In this document: in pieces, positions 1-8,730 of the stretch | Layout of the letters: every line of letters begins with the position of its first letter | Numbering within the stretch: the stretch's first letter is position 1 | DNA from: Rickettsiales bacterium UBA4311 | GTDB lineage: Bacteria > Pseudomonadota > Alphaproteobacteria > Rickettsiales > Deianiraeaceae | Direction of reading: 5' to 3' | Assembly (NCBI GenBank): GCA_002394665.1 | Contig: DGUL01000010.1 | Coordinates: 5,551-69,550 of the forward strand | DNA length: 64,000 nucleotides | The notes under the pieces: generated by a model | Told to the model about the DNA's origin: nothing | The model's input: the letters and a program-made list of their open reading frames with translations, nothing else | Database searches by the model: none | Position numbers and translations under genes: made by a program

Positions 1-302
1 GTTTTTTGTTTATAGTCTTTATATCCTTCATTAAATTGTTTTAAATCAACACCGATAGATTTTATATGTTCTTGTTTTAAAATTGTTTCAACATATGTAA
101 ATAAAGCAACTTGTTGAGCCTCTTGCGAACCGCATTTAAAACGCTTATCTATTTTACAAAGTGATTTTGATAATTCTTCAATGTCGTAATCTGTTATTAC
201 ATCATTGTTAACAATCGCAACAATCTTTACAGCCTTGGCTTCCATCAGGAAAAGGGAAGATATCAAAATTGATAACAACAAAAAAGCTTTATAAATTTTC
301 AT
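1..302 (-). CDS. surA: Periplasmic chaperone/peptidyl-prolyl isomerase SurA, N-terminal part
   Basis: The gene starts at an ATG complementary to 300-302 and runs off the window start, so only about 100 residues are visible. It opens with a signal peptide (MKIYKAFLLLSILISSLF..., likely cut after EAKA) followed by KIVAIVNNDVITDYDIEE, the hallmark start of the SurA N-terminal chaperone domain (VNxxVIT-DI). SurA escorts outer-membrane proteins through the periplasm; the parvulin domains would lie outside the window. It follows the 310-1398 gene by 7 bases on the same strand, so the two are probably co-transcribed. Too short for the open-reading-frame search used, but the similarity is clear. Confidence 0.8.
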   Translation of the reverse strand, partial: MKIYKAFLLLSILISSLFLMEAKAVKIVAIVNNDVITDYDIEELSKSLCKIDKRFKCGSQEAQQVALFTYVETILKQEHIKSIGVDLKQFNEGYKDYKQK

Positions 303-309
303 ATTTCTA

Positions 310-1398
310 TTAAACACCAGCGAGCTTGTTGACCAACTCCGTCATTGTTATTACTCCGTTTATTGAAATATCGTTGTCATTTTCAAGCTTTTTGAATGTT
401 AAGTCTAATGTATCCTTTGTGCTATCGCTGTTTTTTTTGAGTTTCGGAACGATTTCATTTTTTAAAATTTTATGAATTTGTTTAAATGTTTTTGTGTCTC
501 CATCTCTTGACTGCATTATCATATTAAAGACTGCGTCAATAAACTTTCCGTCGTTTGTTATATTTGCTTTTAAATCAGTTGAATAAAGCTGGTTTCCGTA
601 GATACTTTTTCCAGATATTTCAACTTTTGAGAAGTCGAAATCAAAGATCATTTTTTCAATGTTTAAATTGTTCACAACTTCTTCGTCTTTTGAGCTATAA
701 AGCTTTGATTTTTGTGTCTTTTTTGTTTCAAAAAACTTTACTTCCCATTTAAATGGTTTGTCTAAAACAATGACACTTGGAATAAAATCTCCATCGTGGA
801 AAACCATATTTCCTTTATAGTTGGTATATGTTCCAAAGTCTGAAACTATAATATCTAATATTTCAAGATTAAAATCGCCTATGTTATTATTATTTTCCAA
901 GAATACAAAATTAGTTGGTTTTTCAATTTTCACTCCCCCGAACGTTGGTTTTTTCGTCAAAAAGCGATTTAGCTTTATAAGTATTTTGTATTCACCGCCT
1001 TTATTGACGATATCATATTTTTTTTGGCTGTTAGCAGGAGAAGAAGTTATTCCCTTTGGGACAAGGCTGATTAAAGAAGGTATAATGAAGCCACTTTCTT
1101 TTTTGATAATAAGCTCTGTAATGTCTATTTCGCCAGTATTGACAGAAATATGCATATCTTTAATTTTTAGTTCTGATTTTAAAAAACTTTTTTCAATTGT
1201 TAGTTCAATTTGGTTGTTCTCTGTTGATTTAAATTTTTCAATCGTCTCTTTTACCGCACTATTTAAGATGAATAAACTCGTTATTTTTGAAAAAATAAGG
1301 AGAACAAAAAAAGCGATAATTGTCGCAATAGATATCTTAATAATGTTTTTAATTCTTTGTTTCTTTAAAAGAAAAGTATCGACAAAATATTTTGCCAT
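310..1398 (-). CDS. Membrane-anchored protein of unknown function upstream of surA
   Basis: A 362-residue protein with a basic N-terminus and one strong transmembrane helix (about residues 20-45, IIKISIATIIAFFVLLIF). The rest is polar, beta-rich and periplasmic in appearance. The overall look (one N-terminal anchor, long alternating beta segments such as LTIEKSFLKSELKIKDMHIS) resembles YdgA/DUF945- or DUF2125-type envelope proteins, but I recognise no diagnostic motif and do not assign a family. It sits directly upstream of surA on the same strand, which suggests an envelope-related role by context only. Confidence 0.7.
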   Translation of the reverse strand: MAKYFVDTFLLKKQRIKNIIKISIATIIAFFVLLIFSKITSLFILNSAVKETIEKFKSTENNQIELTIEKSFLKSELKIKDMHISVNTGEIDITELIIKKESGFIIPSLISLVPKGITSSPANSQKKYDIVNKGGEYKILIKLNRFLTKKPTFGGVKIEKPTNFVFLENNNNIGDFNLEILDIIVSDFGTYTNYKGNMVFHDGDFIPSVIVLDKPFKWEVKFFETKKTQKSKLYSSKDEEVVNNLNIEKMIFDFDFSKVEISGKSIYGNQLYSTDLKANITNDGKFIDAVFNMIMQSRDGDTKTFKQIHKILKNEIVPKLKKNSDSTKDTLDLTFKKLENDNDISINGVITMTELVNKLAGV

Positions 1399-1411
1399 AA
1401 TAAAAACAACG

Positions 1412-1460
1412 GTGCGATTAGTTCATTTATACTATAAAATTCAAGTATTTTTTAATCGCA
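1412..1460. promoter_or_regulatory. Inverted repeat TGCGATTA / TAATCGCA
   Basis: Perfect 8-bp arms (TGCGATTA at 1412-1419 and TAATCGCA at 1453-1460) lie in the short space between the outer-membrane protein gene (stop at 1488) and the start of the 310-1398 gene. No T-run follows on the downstream side, so it is not an obvious intrinsic terminator. It could be an operator or a weak attenuator for the 310-1398/surA unit; this is a guess from position only. Confidence 0.3.
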
Positions 1461-1487
1461 ATCGTGTTTTTCTGTAAAAATTAACAA

Positions 1488-2897
1488 TTAAAAGGATACA
1501 CCAACGCTAAATTTAAACATTCCAAAGTTATTTTTTGCCTTCCATTTTGTTCCGCTGTCAATGTTGGTTATTCCCGTGTTTGAAGCGGAAACCGTTTGAG
1601 TTTGTGCTTCCATTCTTGGATATTTTGTTCCTTTTGTGCTTATAGAACCTGAAACGAAATAATGGTCGTAGTCCACTCTCATTACAAGATGTTGGTTCCA
1701 CAAGGTAACTTCAGCACCAACGCCAAGACCATAGGTTAAAGATAATTTATTGCTATATTCTTCATTTTTTAAAAATGTTGGATTTGCCTCGTTTGTCGTG
1801 ATAAAGGCGTCTGTTTCCGGATCGTATCGTTCAAGATATGGATTTGTTATATCTGCCACAACGTTGTTGATTGTATCGTTTTTTAGTTTTTCTGAAACGT
1901 TTTCTCCAAAATGACTATCCCAGTCTATTAAATCGGATCTTGGTTTTAACGATAAAGAGCTTTTTGTGCCACCTATGCTTGCTTTTCCAAATACTGAAAT
2001 TGTATTTAAGAATGTTAAACCTATTCTAACGCTACCGCCGAATATATATTGTGGTTTAATTGAAACTTCAACAGGTAGAATATAAGAAGCACCGTATGAG
2101 GTCGCTACTCCATCTTTGTTTATAACTGCAACAGCATCGGACCATTGCTTTGAATTATAAACGACGGAATTTTGGTTTAAATTCAAATTAGAATAGAATA
2201 CCTCTGGGCTTAAAAATATGGAAACGTGGGTTTTTGTAAGATATGTTTTAAGACCAGCGGTAAATCCAAAACCGCTACCTTCCCAGCCTGTTTTTGATGA
2301 TATTGAAGATGTCTTTGCCGTTGATGTTTCTTGTTGATCTTGTTGTGCTGATAATTCTAAATTGCCTTTCGAAGATACACCATAATTTATGAGAGCATAA
2401 ACATACCAAGAATCATTTTTTTTCTGGTAAAAAGGATTTGATGCTCTGTTGATTAAAGTCTTAAAAAATTCCCCAACTGCTGTTATTTTGTTTTCTTCGT
2501 TTTTTTGAGTTGAAGTATTTTTTTTATCATCCACCTTTTTAGTCGCTTCTTGCTTTGGTTGTTTTTCCTGAACAGGAGCACTTTTTATTGCCGGTTCTTC
2601 TTTTATAACTTTTTTTTCTGCTTTTTGCTTATTACTTGGTCCTTTTACTATTATTGTATTGTATATTTTCTTTGGTTCATTGTTGCTTGTATTTGTTGTT
2701 TTTTGACTACTTATTGTTAAAGTTTTTTTGTTATCGTTAATATTTTCTGTTCTTATATCCGCATAGATACTTGTGGATTCGTAGTCGTTATCTGTGTAAT
2801 ATGTTGACACTGCATTCACATTATTGGTTGAGTATGTAAAGAATAAAAACGTGAGAACTACAATTTTTGCTGGGAAAGCTTTTTTTAGAATTTGCAT
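1488..2897 (-). CDS. Outer-membrane beta-barrel protein with long charged linker
   Basis: 469 residues. A signal peptide (about residues 1-29, ending NNVNA) precedes a low-complexity Lys/Glu/Gln/Thr-rich linker (about residues 50-135, with repeats of KKV, QEKQPKQEATKK and similar). A C-terminal domain follows with alternating hydrophobic strands (YVYALINYGV, GFGFTAGLKTYL, VRIGLTFLNTISVFGKASIG). It ends in FGMFKFSVGVSF; a final aromatic residue after a beta strand is the usual signal for BAM-assembled barrels. It resembles the rickettsial surface-antigen type of porin-like protein in layout, but I cannot name a family. Probably exported and folded with SurA help. Confidence 0.75.
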   Translation of the reverse strand: MQILKKAFPAKIVVLTFLFFTYSTNNVNAVSTYYTDNDYESTSIYADIRTENINDNKKTLTISSQKTTNTSNNEPKKIYNTIIVKGPSNKQKAEKKVIKEEPAIKSAPVQEKQPKQEATKKVDDKKNTSTQKNEENKITAVGEFFKTLINRASNPFYQKKNDSWYVYALINYGVSSKGNLELSAQQDQQETSTAKTSSISSKTGWEGSGFGFTAGLKTYLTKTHVSIFLSPEVFYSNLNLNQNSVVYNSKQWSDAVAVINKDGVATSYGASYILPVEVSIKPQYIFGGSVRIGLTFLNTISVFGKASIGGTKSSLSLKPRSDLIDWDSHFGENVSEKLKNDTINNVVADITNPYLERYDPETDAFITTNEANPTFLKNEEYSNKLSLTYGLGVGAEVTLWNQHLVMRVDYDHYFVSGSISTKGTKYPRMEAQTQTVSASNTGITNIDSGTKWKAKNNFGMFKFSVGVSF

Positions 2898-2995
2898 AAA
2901 ACTTTTGCAACAATTGTGTTGTTTTTTTATAAAAAAGCAAATAATTTGAGAATTTTAATAAAAATGTTAAAATTTTGTGTTATTTTTTTAGAAAT

Positions 2996-3601
2996 ATGCG
3001 AGTAGGTTGGGAGTTTTCTTCAATATTTTCAAGGATTAACAACAGCACAAGGAAGCGGGGTATATCAGTTTCGAGGTTATTTTACTTGATAGGTAGGGAT
3101 TCTTCATATATTGCCACATTTGCAACATTTTGTCTCGTGATCTTGCCTTTACCAATTCCTCCGGGGTGTTCAATAATCTTGGCTATACCTGCGATTTTTA
3201 TTACCGCACAAATGGTCTGTGGTAAAAAACAAATATGGATACCGAGCTTTATAGCAAATTTTAAGATAAATAAAAACATTGTTAGGAAAATAGATGGTGT
3301 TTCAAAGGCATATTTAATAAAGATGGAAAGTATTACAAAAAGACGATTTGTTATTTTCGTTTCGCAAAGATTAGATAAAGTCTACAATCTTTTATTGTTT
3401 GTTATGGCCATAAGCTCGGCGATTCCAATACCTTTTGTTTGTATGGTTCCGGCTTTCGCTGGGGTTTTATTAAGCATCGGTTTAATTGTCAGAGATGGTT
3501 TGCTAGTTGTGGTAAGTTTTGTTGTAGCATTTTTTGGTCTTTCTGGAATATGGCTTTCCATAAAAGCACTTTTGACAATAAAAAGTGTATTGCCATTGTA
3601 A
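2996..3601 (+). CDS. ExoD-family membrane protein
   Basis: A 201-residue integral membrane protein with at least four hydrophobic segments. The sequence LPLPIPPGCSIILAIPAIFITAQMV and the second half AIPIPFVCMVPAFAGVLLSIGLIVRDG match the layout of the ExoD family (two proline-rich membrane repeats and a conserved region near LxRDG). ExoD was described from rhizobial exopolysaccharide mutants; its biochemical role is unknown. I chose the ATG at 2996 (MRVGWEF) because a TTG-initiated extension to 2975 adds nothing conserved. It is followed after 10 bases by lpxI, so the two form a small operon. Confidence 0.75.
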   Translation: MRVGWEFSSIFSRINNSTRKRGISVSRLFYLIGRDSSYIATFATFCLVILPLPIPPGCSIILAIPAIFITAQMVCGKKQIWIPSFIANFKINKNIVRKIDGVSKAYLIKMESITKRRFVIFVSQRLDKVYNLLLFVMAISSAIPIPFVCMVPAFAGVLLSIGLIVRDGLLVVVSFVVAFFGLSGIWLSIKALLTIKSVLPL

Positions 3602-3611
3602 CTAAAAAAGA

Positions 3612-4454
3612 ATGACGGAATCAAAAAGTGCCTTTGGTTTAATATCTGGAAATGGTTTTTTACCAAGAATTATTGCAAAAGAAATAATTGAGAAAGGTGA
3701 AGAATTAAAAATTTTTTCTTTGGATGAGAAGAACTATAATTTTTTTGAGGAAAATGGTTATTTTGTTAAGCGAGTTTTTCTTGAAAATCCAAGCGAGTTT
3801 TTAAATAGTATCAGAAGTGAAAAAGTGAATAAGGTCATTTGTTGTGGTGGTATTAAATTCAAAAATAATGTTTCCTTTTTTTCATTTTTGAAAGTTTTAA
3901 ATTTGAGGATTATTATTTGTTTGGTTAGGTTTTTTATTTCAAAACAGAGGGGTGATAATTTTCTGCTTTTATTGGCTGAAAATATTTTGAAATCAATAGG
4001 TTGCGAGGTTGTTGCGGTTCAAGAAATTCTTCCGTCATTATTATCAAATGAAAAGGATGAAGTAAATAATGAAAAAACAAAGAGTTATGAAGGTGATATT
4101 GAATACGGAATTTCGATTTTAAATTCGTTGTCAAAATATGATGTAGGGCAAGCGATAGTAATTCAAAAAGGTAGAGTTCTTGGTATAGAAGGCATTGAAG
4201 GAACGGCGAAGTTAATTGATAGATGCGGAAGTTATGCTTACGATGGTGATAAAAGACCGATTTTAATTAAAATAAGTAAAATAGGGCAGAGCAGAAAGCT
4301 TGACTTACCGTCAATTGGCATTGAAACGATAAAATCATTGGTAAAAAATAACTATGCTGGTATTGCGATAGAAAAAAATTCAGTTTTGTTAATTCAAAAG
4401 GAAGAAGTTTTGAAATTTGCAAAAGAAAACGATATTTTCATAAAAATTGTCTGA
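3612..4454 (+). CDS. lpxI: UDP-2,3-diacylglucosamine pyrophosphatase LpxI
   Basis: A 280-residue DUF1009/LpxI-family protein that hydrolyses UDP-2,3-diacylglucosamine to lipid X in lipid A synthesis; it replaces LpxH in many alphaproteobacteria. The N-terminal domain begins GLISGNGFLPRIIAKEI. The C-terminal domain carries the family blocks VGQAIVIQKGRVLGIEGIEG (about residues 177-196, including the substrate-binding G-EG) and KIGQSRKLDLPSIGIETI (about residues 226-243), where the catalytic Asp of the family is found. Length is normal for LpxI. It pairs with kdsA elsewhere in the window as evidence that the organism makes a lipid A/KDO-containing outer leaflet. Confidence 0.92.
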   Translation: MTESKSAFGLISGNGFLPRIIAKEIIEKGEELKIFSLDEKNYNFFEENGYFVKRVFLENPSEFLNSIRSEKVNKVICCGGIKFKNNVSFFSFLKVLNLRIIICLVRFFISKQRGDNFLLLLAENILKSIGCEVVAVQEILPSLLSNEKDEVNNEKTKSYEGDIEYGISILNSLSKYDVGQAIVIQKGRVLGIEGIEGTAKLIDRCGSYAYDGDKRPILIKISKIGQSRKLDLPSIGIETIKSLVKNNYAGIAIEKNSVLLIQKEEVLKFAKENDIFIKIV

Positions 4455-4488
4455 TTTTTGTACCCAAAATTATTGAATCATAGACTAT

Positions 4489-6159
4489 TTAAATTTTTTT
4501 TAAATTTAACATTGGTCCAGTAGTTGATATTATATCTCTCATAACTGGCCCAAGAATGCCGGAAGCCGTAAAACGCCAATTATTACTTGCATCAACCTTT
4601 GGTTTTTCAAGCATCGCAAAAAATACATATTCCGGATCTGCCATTGGAGATACTGCAACAAATGACAAAATCATTGAGTGTTTGTCGTATTTTCCGTTTT
4701 TTAATTGTATTGCCGTTCCGGTTTTTCCTCCAATATCGTATTCATCAATATAAGCACCTCGTCCACCACCATCTGTTATTACCTGTCTCATAATGTCTTT
4801 AAATATATCAGATTGTTCATTAGTTAAATAATGATTTTTTATATTATTTTCTTCAATATTGCTCGTCTTTATAAAAGTTGCTCTTACTGGGCGATTTTTA
4901 ACCAACGATGCTAAGGCAGAAACATATTGTAATGGAGAGACCGCCATTGCATACCCGTAAGAAATGCTTGCTCTGTTTGTGGTATTCCAAATCTGCGGAT
5001 ATATTGGTTTTGCAATTTCAGCTATTTCAACATTTAATGGCGATAAAAGTCCAAGTTCTTTAAAGAAAGATATATGGTCTTTTGTTGAAATATCTTCCAT
5101 AAGTTTTGCAAAACAAACATTTGAAGATATTCTTGTCATTTCAAATAAATCAAGTGCTCCGCCTTTTTTGTCTCTTTCGTTTATATCGTGTATTGTATAA
5201 TTTTCATCTATTTTATAAGCCTTTCTTTCGTATTTTTTGTATGGTGAAATTCCAACTTTTAATGCCAATGCTGCAGAAAATAATTTGAAAATTGAGCCAA
5301 GTTCGTAAGTTCCGAAGCTAACGCGGTTAAATATTTCATCATTTTTACAAGAATTGTAATTGTTATAATCACAATCTGGAAGACTAACAGCTGATATTAC
5401 CTCTCCAGTTTTAATTTTCATAATGATGCCAACAGCTCCCACGGATTTTGTTTCTTCCATTTTTTTTTTCATTACATCTCTGACTATATTTTGTATTTTT
5501 AAATCTACGGAGAGTTGTAGCGGTTTGTTGTTTTTTGTTTTGATGTAGGAATTCATGCTTTTTTCTATTCCGGAAATACATTCATCGGAGCTTGTGCAAT
5601 ATCCTGTAATGCTGTTTGTTGAAGAATTTTGATAAAATCTTTTTTTAGAATTTTCAAAAACCAGTCCATCAATTTCTTCATCTAAAAGTGCTTGTTTCTG
5701 TTGTATTGTAATACCTTTTTTTAAAAAAAGTTTTTTGCTTTCATCTTTTCTTGTTGTAATTCTCTCAAGTAAATTTTTTGAAACATTTGGCAAGATTTTT
5801 TGAATTTTTTGAACATTTTTATAAACATCATTCATTCTATATGGTTGCAAATATAGTTCATATATTTCTTCATCGGAAACCAATATTTCGCCATTTCTGT
5901 CTAATATGTTCATGCGTTTAAAATTGTTTTCTGCTCCGTAGGAGTAATGTTTAAAATCGTATTGGTGGTTATTTAATATAAAAACTATCTTCACGAAAAA
6001 GATAACAATGATTGAGGTAATGAATAAAATGAGAATTGTTGCGATTTTGCTGTTATTTTTCTTTTTGAGAATAAGGGAGTTATTTTTTTTTGATGAAAAG
6101 TTTTTTAAAAATGTCCCTATTTTTAGGTAAGATGACATATTTTTTTTAGAGATTACCAT
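4489..6159 (-). CDS. ftsI: Septal peptidoglycan transpeptidase FtsI (PBP3)
   Basis: A 556-residue class B penicillin-binding protein: N-terminal membrane anchor (about residues 38-60, IATILILFITSIIVIFFVKIV), pedestal domain starting NILDRNGEIL, then the transpeptidase. The three active-site motifs are visible: SxxK as GSIFKLF (Ser near residue 289), SxN as SSNVC (near 345) and KTG as GGKTGTA (near 479). It cross-links septal peptidoglycan during division. The first ATG overlaps the end of the cysQ-like gene by 14 bases; an alternative ATG at 6138 would remove the overlap. ftsI is separated from rsmH, its usual dcw-cluster neighbour, which lies about 57 kb away in this window. Confidence 0.9.
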   Translation of the reverse strand: MVISKKNMSSYLKIGTFLKNFSSKKNNSLILKKKNNSKIATILILFITSIIVIFFVKIVFILNNHQYDFKHYSYGAENNFKRMNILDRNGEILVSDEEIYELYLQPYRMNDVYKNVQKIQKILPNVSKNLLERITTRKDESKKLFLKKGITIQQKQALLDEEIDGLVFENSKKRFYQNSSTNSITGYCTSSDECISGIEKSMNSYIKTKNNKPLQLSVDLKIQNIVRDVMKKKMEETKSVGAVGIIMKIKTGEVISAVSLPDCDYNNYNSCKNDEIFNRVSFGTYELGSIFKLFSAALALKVGISPYKKYERKAYKIDENYTIHDINERDKKGGALDLFEMTRISSNVCFAKLMEDISTKDHISFFKELGLLSPLNVEIAEIAKPIYPQIWNTTNRASISYGYAMAVSPLQYVSALASLVKNRPVRATFIKTSNIEENNIKNHYLTNEQSDIFKDIMRQVITDGGGRGAYIDEYDIGGKTGTAIQLKNGKYDKHSMILSFVAVSPMADPEYVFFAMLEKPKVDASNNWRFTASGILGPVMRDIISTTGPMLNLKKI

Positions 6160-7024
6160 TTTTATAAATTTGCCTCATTGTTTGCAATAAGTCGTCCAGC
6201 AGTTCTTGGTTATTGGCAACGAAAAAGGCACCGGAATTGAAGTTTCCGTCATTATAAACCCTTTGGTTTTTTGTGTAAAAAAATAAGTCCATGGCTTGCA
6301 AAATTGGCAAAGACGGCAAAATGTCCCAATCTTTGCATTTGCTTGAAGTAAAAAAAGCATCAACTTCTCCATCTATTATTGAAAAAACTTTTTCCATTGC
6401 ACTGCGAGGTTTGAAATCTGCTTCTGTAAGAGAATAAGTTTTTAAGCTCATAATTCTTATTATTTCATTTACAAGTCTTTTGTTTTGAAAATTATGAACA
6501 CCAATTCCTAATCTTATTTTTTTTTCATCTTCGTTTGTTATTTCTTTGTTTGTTTTTTTCTGTTTGCTATAACTTTGTAATTTTATTATTTTTGTTTTGA
6601 CTTTGCGGTAAGCATTTTCTCCGTCGCCAAAAATTGTTGTTTTTTTTAGTGGACTATGTATAAAGCCAATTTTTGGTTCGTTTTTAACACAAAAAGCGAG
6701 GTTTATTGTGAAGTTTTTGCCGTTATGAAAACTTTCAGTTCCATCAATTGGGTCAAGCAAGAAAAAAAAATCATTTTTTGCTATTTCTATATTTTCTTGT
6801 TCTTCGTTTTCTTCTGATATAATTCCAACATTTCCAAATAGTCCAATTAGCTCGTCTTTTATTAGTTTTTCAGACATAACGTCAAGGTCGGTGAGTAAGC
6901 TTTTATCTGGCTTTGTTATTACATTATAATTGCCCTTTTTTTGTTCGTTGACGATGAAATTGCCAACGTATTCCAACAGCGAGATTATATCATCTACATT
7001 ATTTTTAATCGCATCCAAAAGCAT
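6146..7024 (-). CDS. Inositol-monophosphatase-family phosphatase, CysQ-like
   Basis: A 292-residue member of the Li+-sensitive phosphatase superfamily. The metal-binding motifs are present: GIISEENEE (Glu pair near residue 75), DPIDGTESF (near 92) and the C-terminal KCKDWDILPSLPIL (WD near 230). This layout fits CysQ, which hydrolyses 3'-phosphoadenosine 5'-phosphate, but SuhB-type inositol phosphatase cannot be excluded from sequence reading alone. It sits between the NlpD-like gene (11 bases upstream) and ftsI (overlapping), so the three are probably one minus-strand operon. A Lys/Asn/Glu-rich stretch at about residues 150-165 is a low-complexity insertion. Confidence 0.8.
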   Translation of the reverse strand: MLLDAIKNNVDDIISLLEYVGNFIVNEQKKGNYNVITKPDKSLLTDLDVMSEKLIKDELIGLFGNVGIISEENEEQENIEIAKNDFFFLLDPIDGTESFHNGKNFTINLAFCVKNEPKIGFIHSPLKKTTIFGDGENAYRKVKTKIIKLQSYSKQKKTNKEITNEDEKKIRLGIGVHNFQNKRLVNEIIRIMSLKTYSLTEADFKPRSAMEKVFSIIDGEVDAFFTSSKCKDWDILPSLPILQAMDLFFYTKNQRVYNDGNFNSGAFFVANNQELLDDLLQTMRQIYKNGNL

Positions 7025-7035
7025 ATTTAATGGTT

Positions 7036-7821
7036 TTAATTGCTTATTTTTGTTTGTATCAGTTTTTCAGGGTCGTATGACTTTCCATTTTTTCTAATGG
7101 AGAAATATAGAATTGATCTTTTTGAATTTTTTGGTTTCGCTACGTGTGCAATTATTTGTCCTTTTATAACTTTTTCTTTTTTTGCAATCAATGGTTCCGT
7201 ATATCCATAGGCACTTATAAAGCCGTTATAGTGTTTTATTAAAATAACATTCCCAAAGCCATCAATCGTATCATTATAAACAACTTCACCGGCCGAAACT
7301 GCTCTAACTGCCGACCCGTCTTCACAACCAATATTTACACCTTCAAGATTTCCTGTTTTGGTTTTGTATTTAAATCCCGCGATAATTGTTCCTCTTGTAG
7401 GCCATATAAATGTTGAATTACCTATAAAAGTATTATTTTCTGTCGTTGCCACATCTTTAACATTTACCTCATCTCTTTGTTTGGTTTCATTCTTATTGCT
7501 ATCTTTTTTTTCTTGTTGAGTTTTTTGAGCTTCTTCTTTTTTTTGTTCGTCATTTCTCTTGCTCTGTTCTTCTATTTTTGCGTTTTTCTTAACAATCAAT
7601 TTTTGTCCTACAAATATTTTTTCGTCATTTAAATTGTTAGCTTCTAAAATTTCTTTTTGCGTCATTCCCGTTGCGAGCGATATGCGATAAATGTTGTCCC
7701 CTGGTTGGACAATGTAAGTTTCCTTTTGGAAGTTATTTCCGAAAGAAGTGCCTGAAAAAGAGAACAACGATATGGTTGAAAATGTTAAAAAGAGGAAAAA
7801 ATTATAAGAAAACAACTTCAT
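7036..7821 (-). CDS. NlpD-like LysM/M23-fold protein (probably non-catalytic)
   Basis: About 261 residues from the ATG at 7821 (MKLFSYNFFLFLTFS), which gives a clean signal peptide; an upstream ATG at 7857 would put 12 polar residues before it. A LysM domain follows (YIVQPGDNIYRIS...GQKLIV), then a charged linker of about 50 residues, then an M23/LytM fold (FIWPTRGTIIAGF...). The zinc ligands of active M23 peptidases are missing: the HxGxD position reads EGVNIG and the final HxH region reads ILYFSIRKNG. E. coli NlpD and EnvC are similarly degenerate and act as amidase activators at the septum, which suits the neighbouring ftsI. Confidence 0.8.
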   Translation of the reverse strand: MKLFSYNFFLFLTFSTISLFSFSGTSFGNNFQKETYIVQPGDNIYRISLATGMTQKEILEANNLNDEKIFVGQKLIVKKNAKIEEQSKRNDEQKKEEAQKTQQEKKDSNKNETKQRDEVNVKDVATTENNTFIGNSTFIWPTRGTIIAGFKYKTKTGNLEGVNIGCEDGSAVRAVSAGEVVYNDTIDGFGNVILIKHYNGFISAYGYTEPLIAKKEKVIKGQIIAHVAKPKNSKRSILYFSIRKNGKSYDPEKLIQTKISN

Positions 7822-7913
7822 ATGCCCGCAACTTTGGATTTCACAAATAATAATCAAGTGAATAAAATACTTGCAAAATAAAAATTCCGTTTTTCCGATT
7901 CCTTGGTTTTGTT

Positions 7914-8231
7914 GTGAGTTTGCAAAATTTGAGCGTTAAATTTTATTCGTATAGTAGTTCTGCTCTTGATGAGGCTGTAAAAAAATTTGTTGCTTCTGTA
8001 AAAGAAGCCGGCGGTAATGTCTGTGGACCAATTCCTATGCCAAGAAAAATAGAAAGGTTAACCGTTACTCGTTCTCCACACGTTGATAAGCACTCTATGG
8101 AACATTTTGCGAAGATTACATATACTCGTCTTGTAAGAGTTTTGAATGTTGAATCAAGCTTGATGGAGGAAGTTTCTAAAATGGAATTTCCAGCCGGTAT
8201 TGGTTTAGATGTTTCTATTACAAATCGTTAA
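7914..8231 (+). CDS. rpsJ: 30S ribosomal protein S10
   Basis: A 105-residue S10 homologue starting at a GTG. Typical blocks are VKFYSYSSSALDEAVKKFV, GPIPMPRKIERLTVTRSPHVDKHSMEHF (the ribosome- and NusB-binding loop with PxP and RSPHV.K.SREQF-like sequence) and a final beta strand. S10 binds 16S rRNA in the small-subunit head and also partners NusB in antitermination. In most bacteria rpsJ heads the S10 operon; here it stands apart, with a small lipoprotein gene 2 bases downstream and the divergent NlpD-like gene upstream. A tuf or rplC neighbour is not seen. Confidence 0.95.
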   Translation: MSLQNLSVKFYSYSSSALDEAVKKFVASVKEAGGNVCGPIPMPRKIERLTVTRSPHVDKHSMEHFAKITYTRLVRVLNVESSLMEEVSKMEFPAGIGLDVSITNR

Positions 8232-8233
8232 TT

Positions 8234-8425
8234 TTGTTTTTTGTGAAGCATTTTTTTTTGTTGTTTATATTTGGTTTATTTCTGTCTTCTTGCTCTGTTT
8301 TTAGCAAGAAGGAGTATGATCAGCAATTAAAAAGTCCTTGTGCCGGAGCTAATGGGAGCCCTTGCGAACATATTCCTGTCAATGATTGGTGGTTGCTTGA
8401 TGGCGGTCGTAATTTTATAGTGTAA
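8234..8425 (+). CDS. Small lipoprotein of unknown function
   Basis: A 63-residue product with a short hydrophobic leader ending in a lipobox, LFLSSC, with the modifiable Cys at about residue 20. The mature part is about 43 residues with two more Cys (PCAGANGSPCEHIP), which could form a disulphide, and ends in WWLLDGGRNFIV. The start is either TTG at 8234 or GTG at 8243. It follows rpsJ by 2 bases and precedes another tiny gene by 7 bases, so it is likely translated from the rpsJ transcript. The lspA gene in this window supplies the needed signal peptidase II. Confidence 0.6.
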   Translation: MFFVKHFFLLFIFGLFLSSCSVFSKKEYDQQLKSPCAGANGSPCEHIPVNDWWLLDGGRNFIV

Positions 8426-8432
8426 TTTCTTT

Positions 8433-8603
8433 ATGATTACTTTCCCAATGAAACATAAGAACGGACTGGGAAAGAAAGATGTTAATTTGCCAATTATTTT
8501 TGATAAGTTCGAGAGACAATACAATGTCTTGAAAGAAAAACTTGGAGTGAAAAATGAAATCAATTTGTTTTCTCCGGATAACAAGAAACGCAAAACCGAA
8601 TAA
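8433..8603 (+). CDS. Small basic protein of unknown function
   Basis: An open frame of 56 codons from ATG 8433 to TAA 8601-8603. It encodes a soluble, Lys-rich peptide beginning MITFPMKHKNGLGKKD and ending SPDNKKRKTE, with no membrane segment or Cys. It is the third frame in a row after rpsJ and the lipoprotein (7-base gap) and fills otherwise empty DNA; amphipathic sequence and lack of homopolymers favour a real gene. I do not recognise a family. Confidence 0.45.
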   Translation: MITFPMKHKNGLGKKDVNLPIIFDKFERQYNVLKEKLGVKNEINLFSPDNKKRKTE

Positions 8604-8730
8604 TTGATTGTCAATGGTGTCGACATTTCGTCTTCTTTTAATTTAAATCATTGTTTCAATTTTCCGTTTGTTTTCTTTTTTTGTTTTACTACTCTTTGCC
8701 AATCGTTTTTTAAAAAAAAATGGATTTTTT

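Noticed and set aside
821..1477. Plus-strand 218-codon frame opposite the 310-1398 gene
   Set aside because: Hydrophobic Phe/Ile/Ser-rich product is the usual complement of an AT-rich, Lys/Asn/Glu-rich gene on the other strand.
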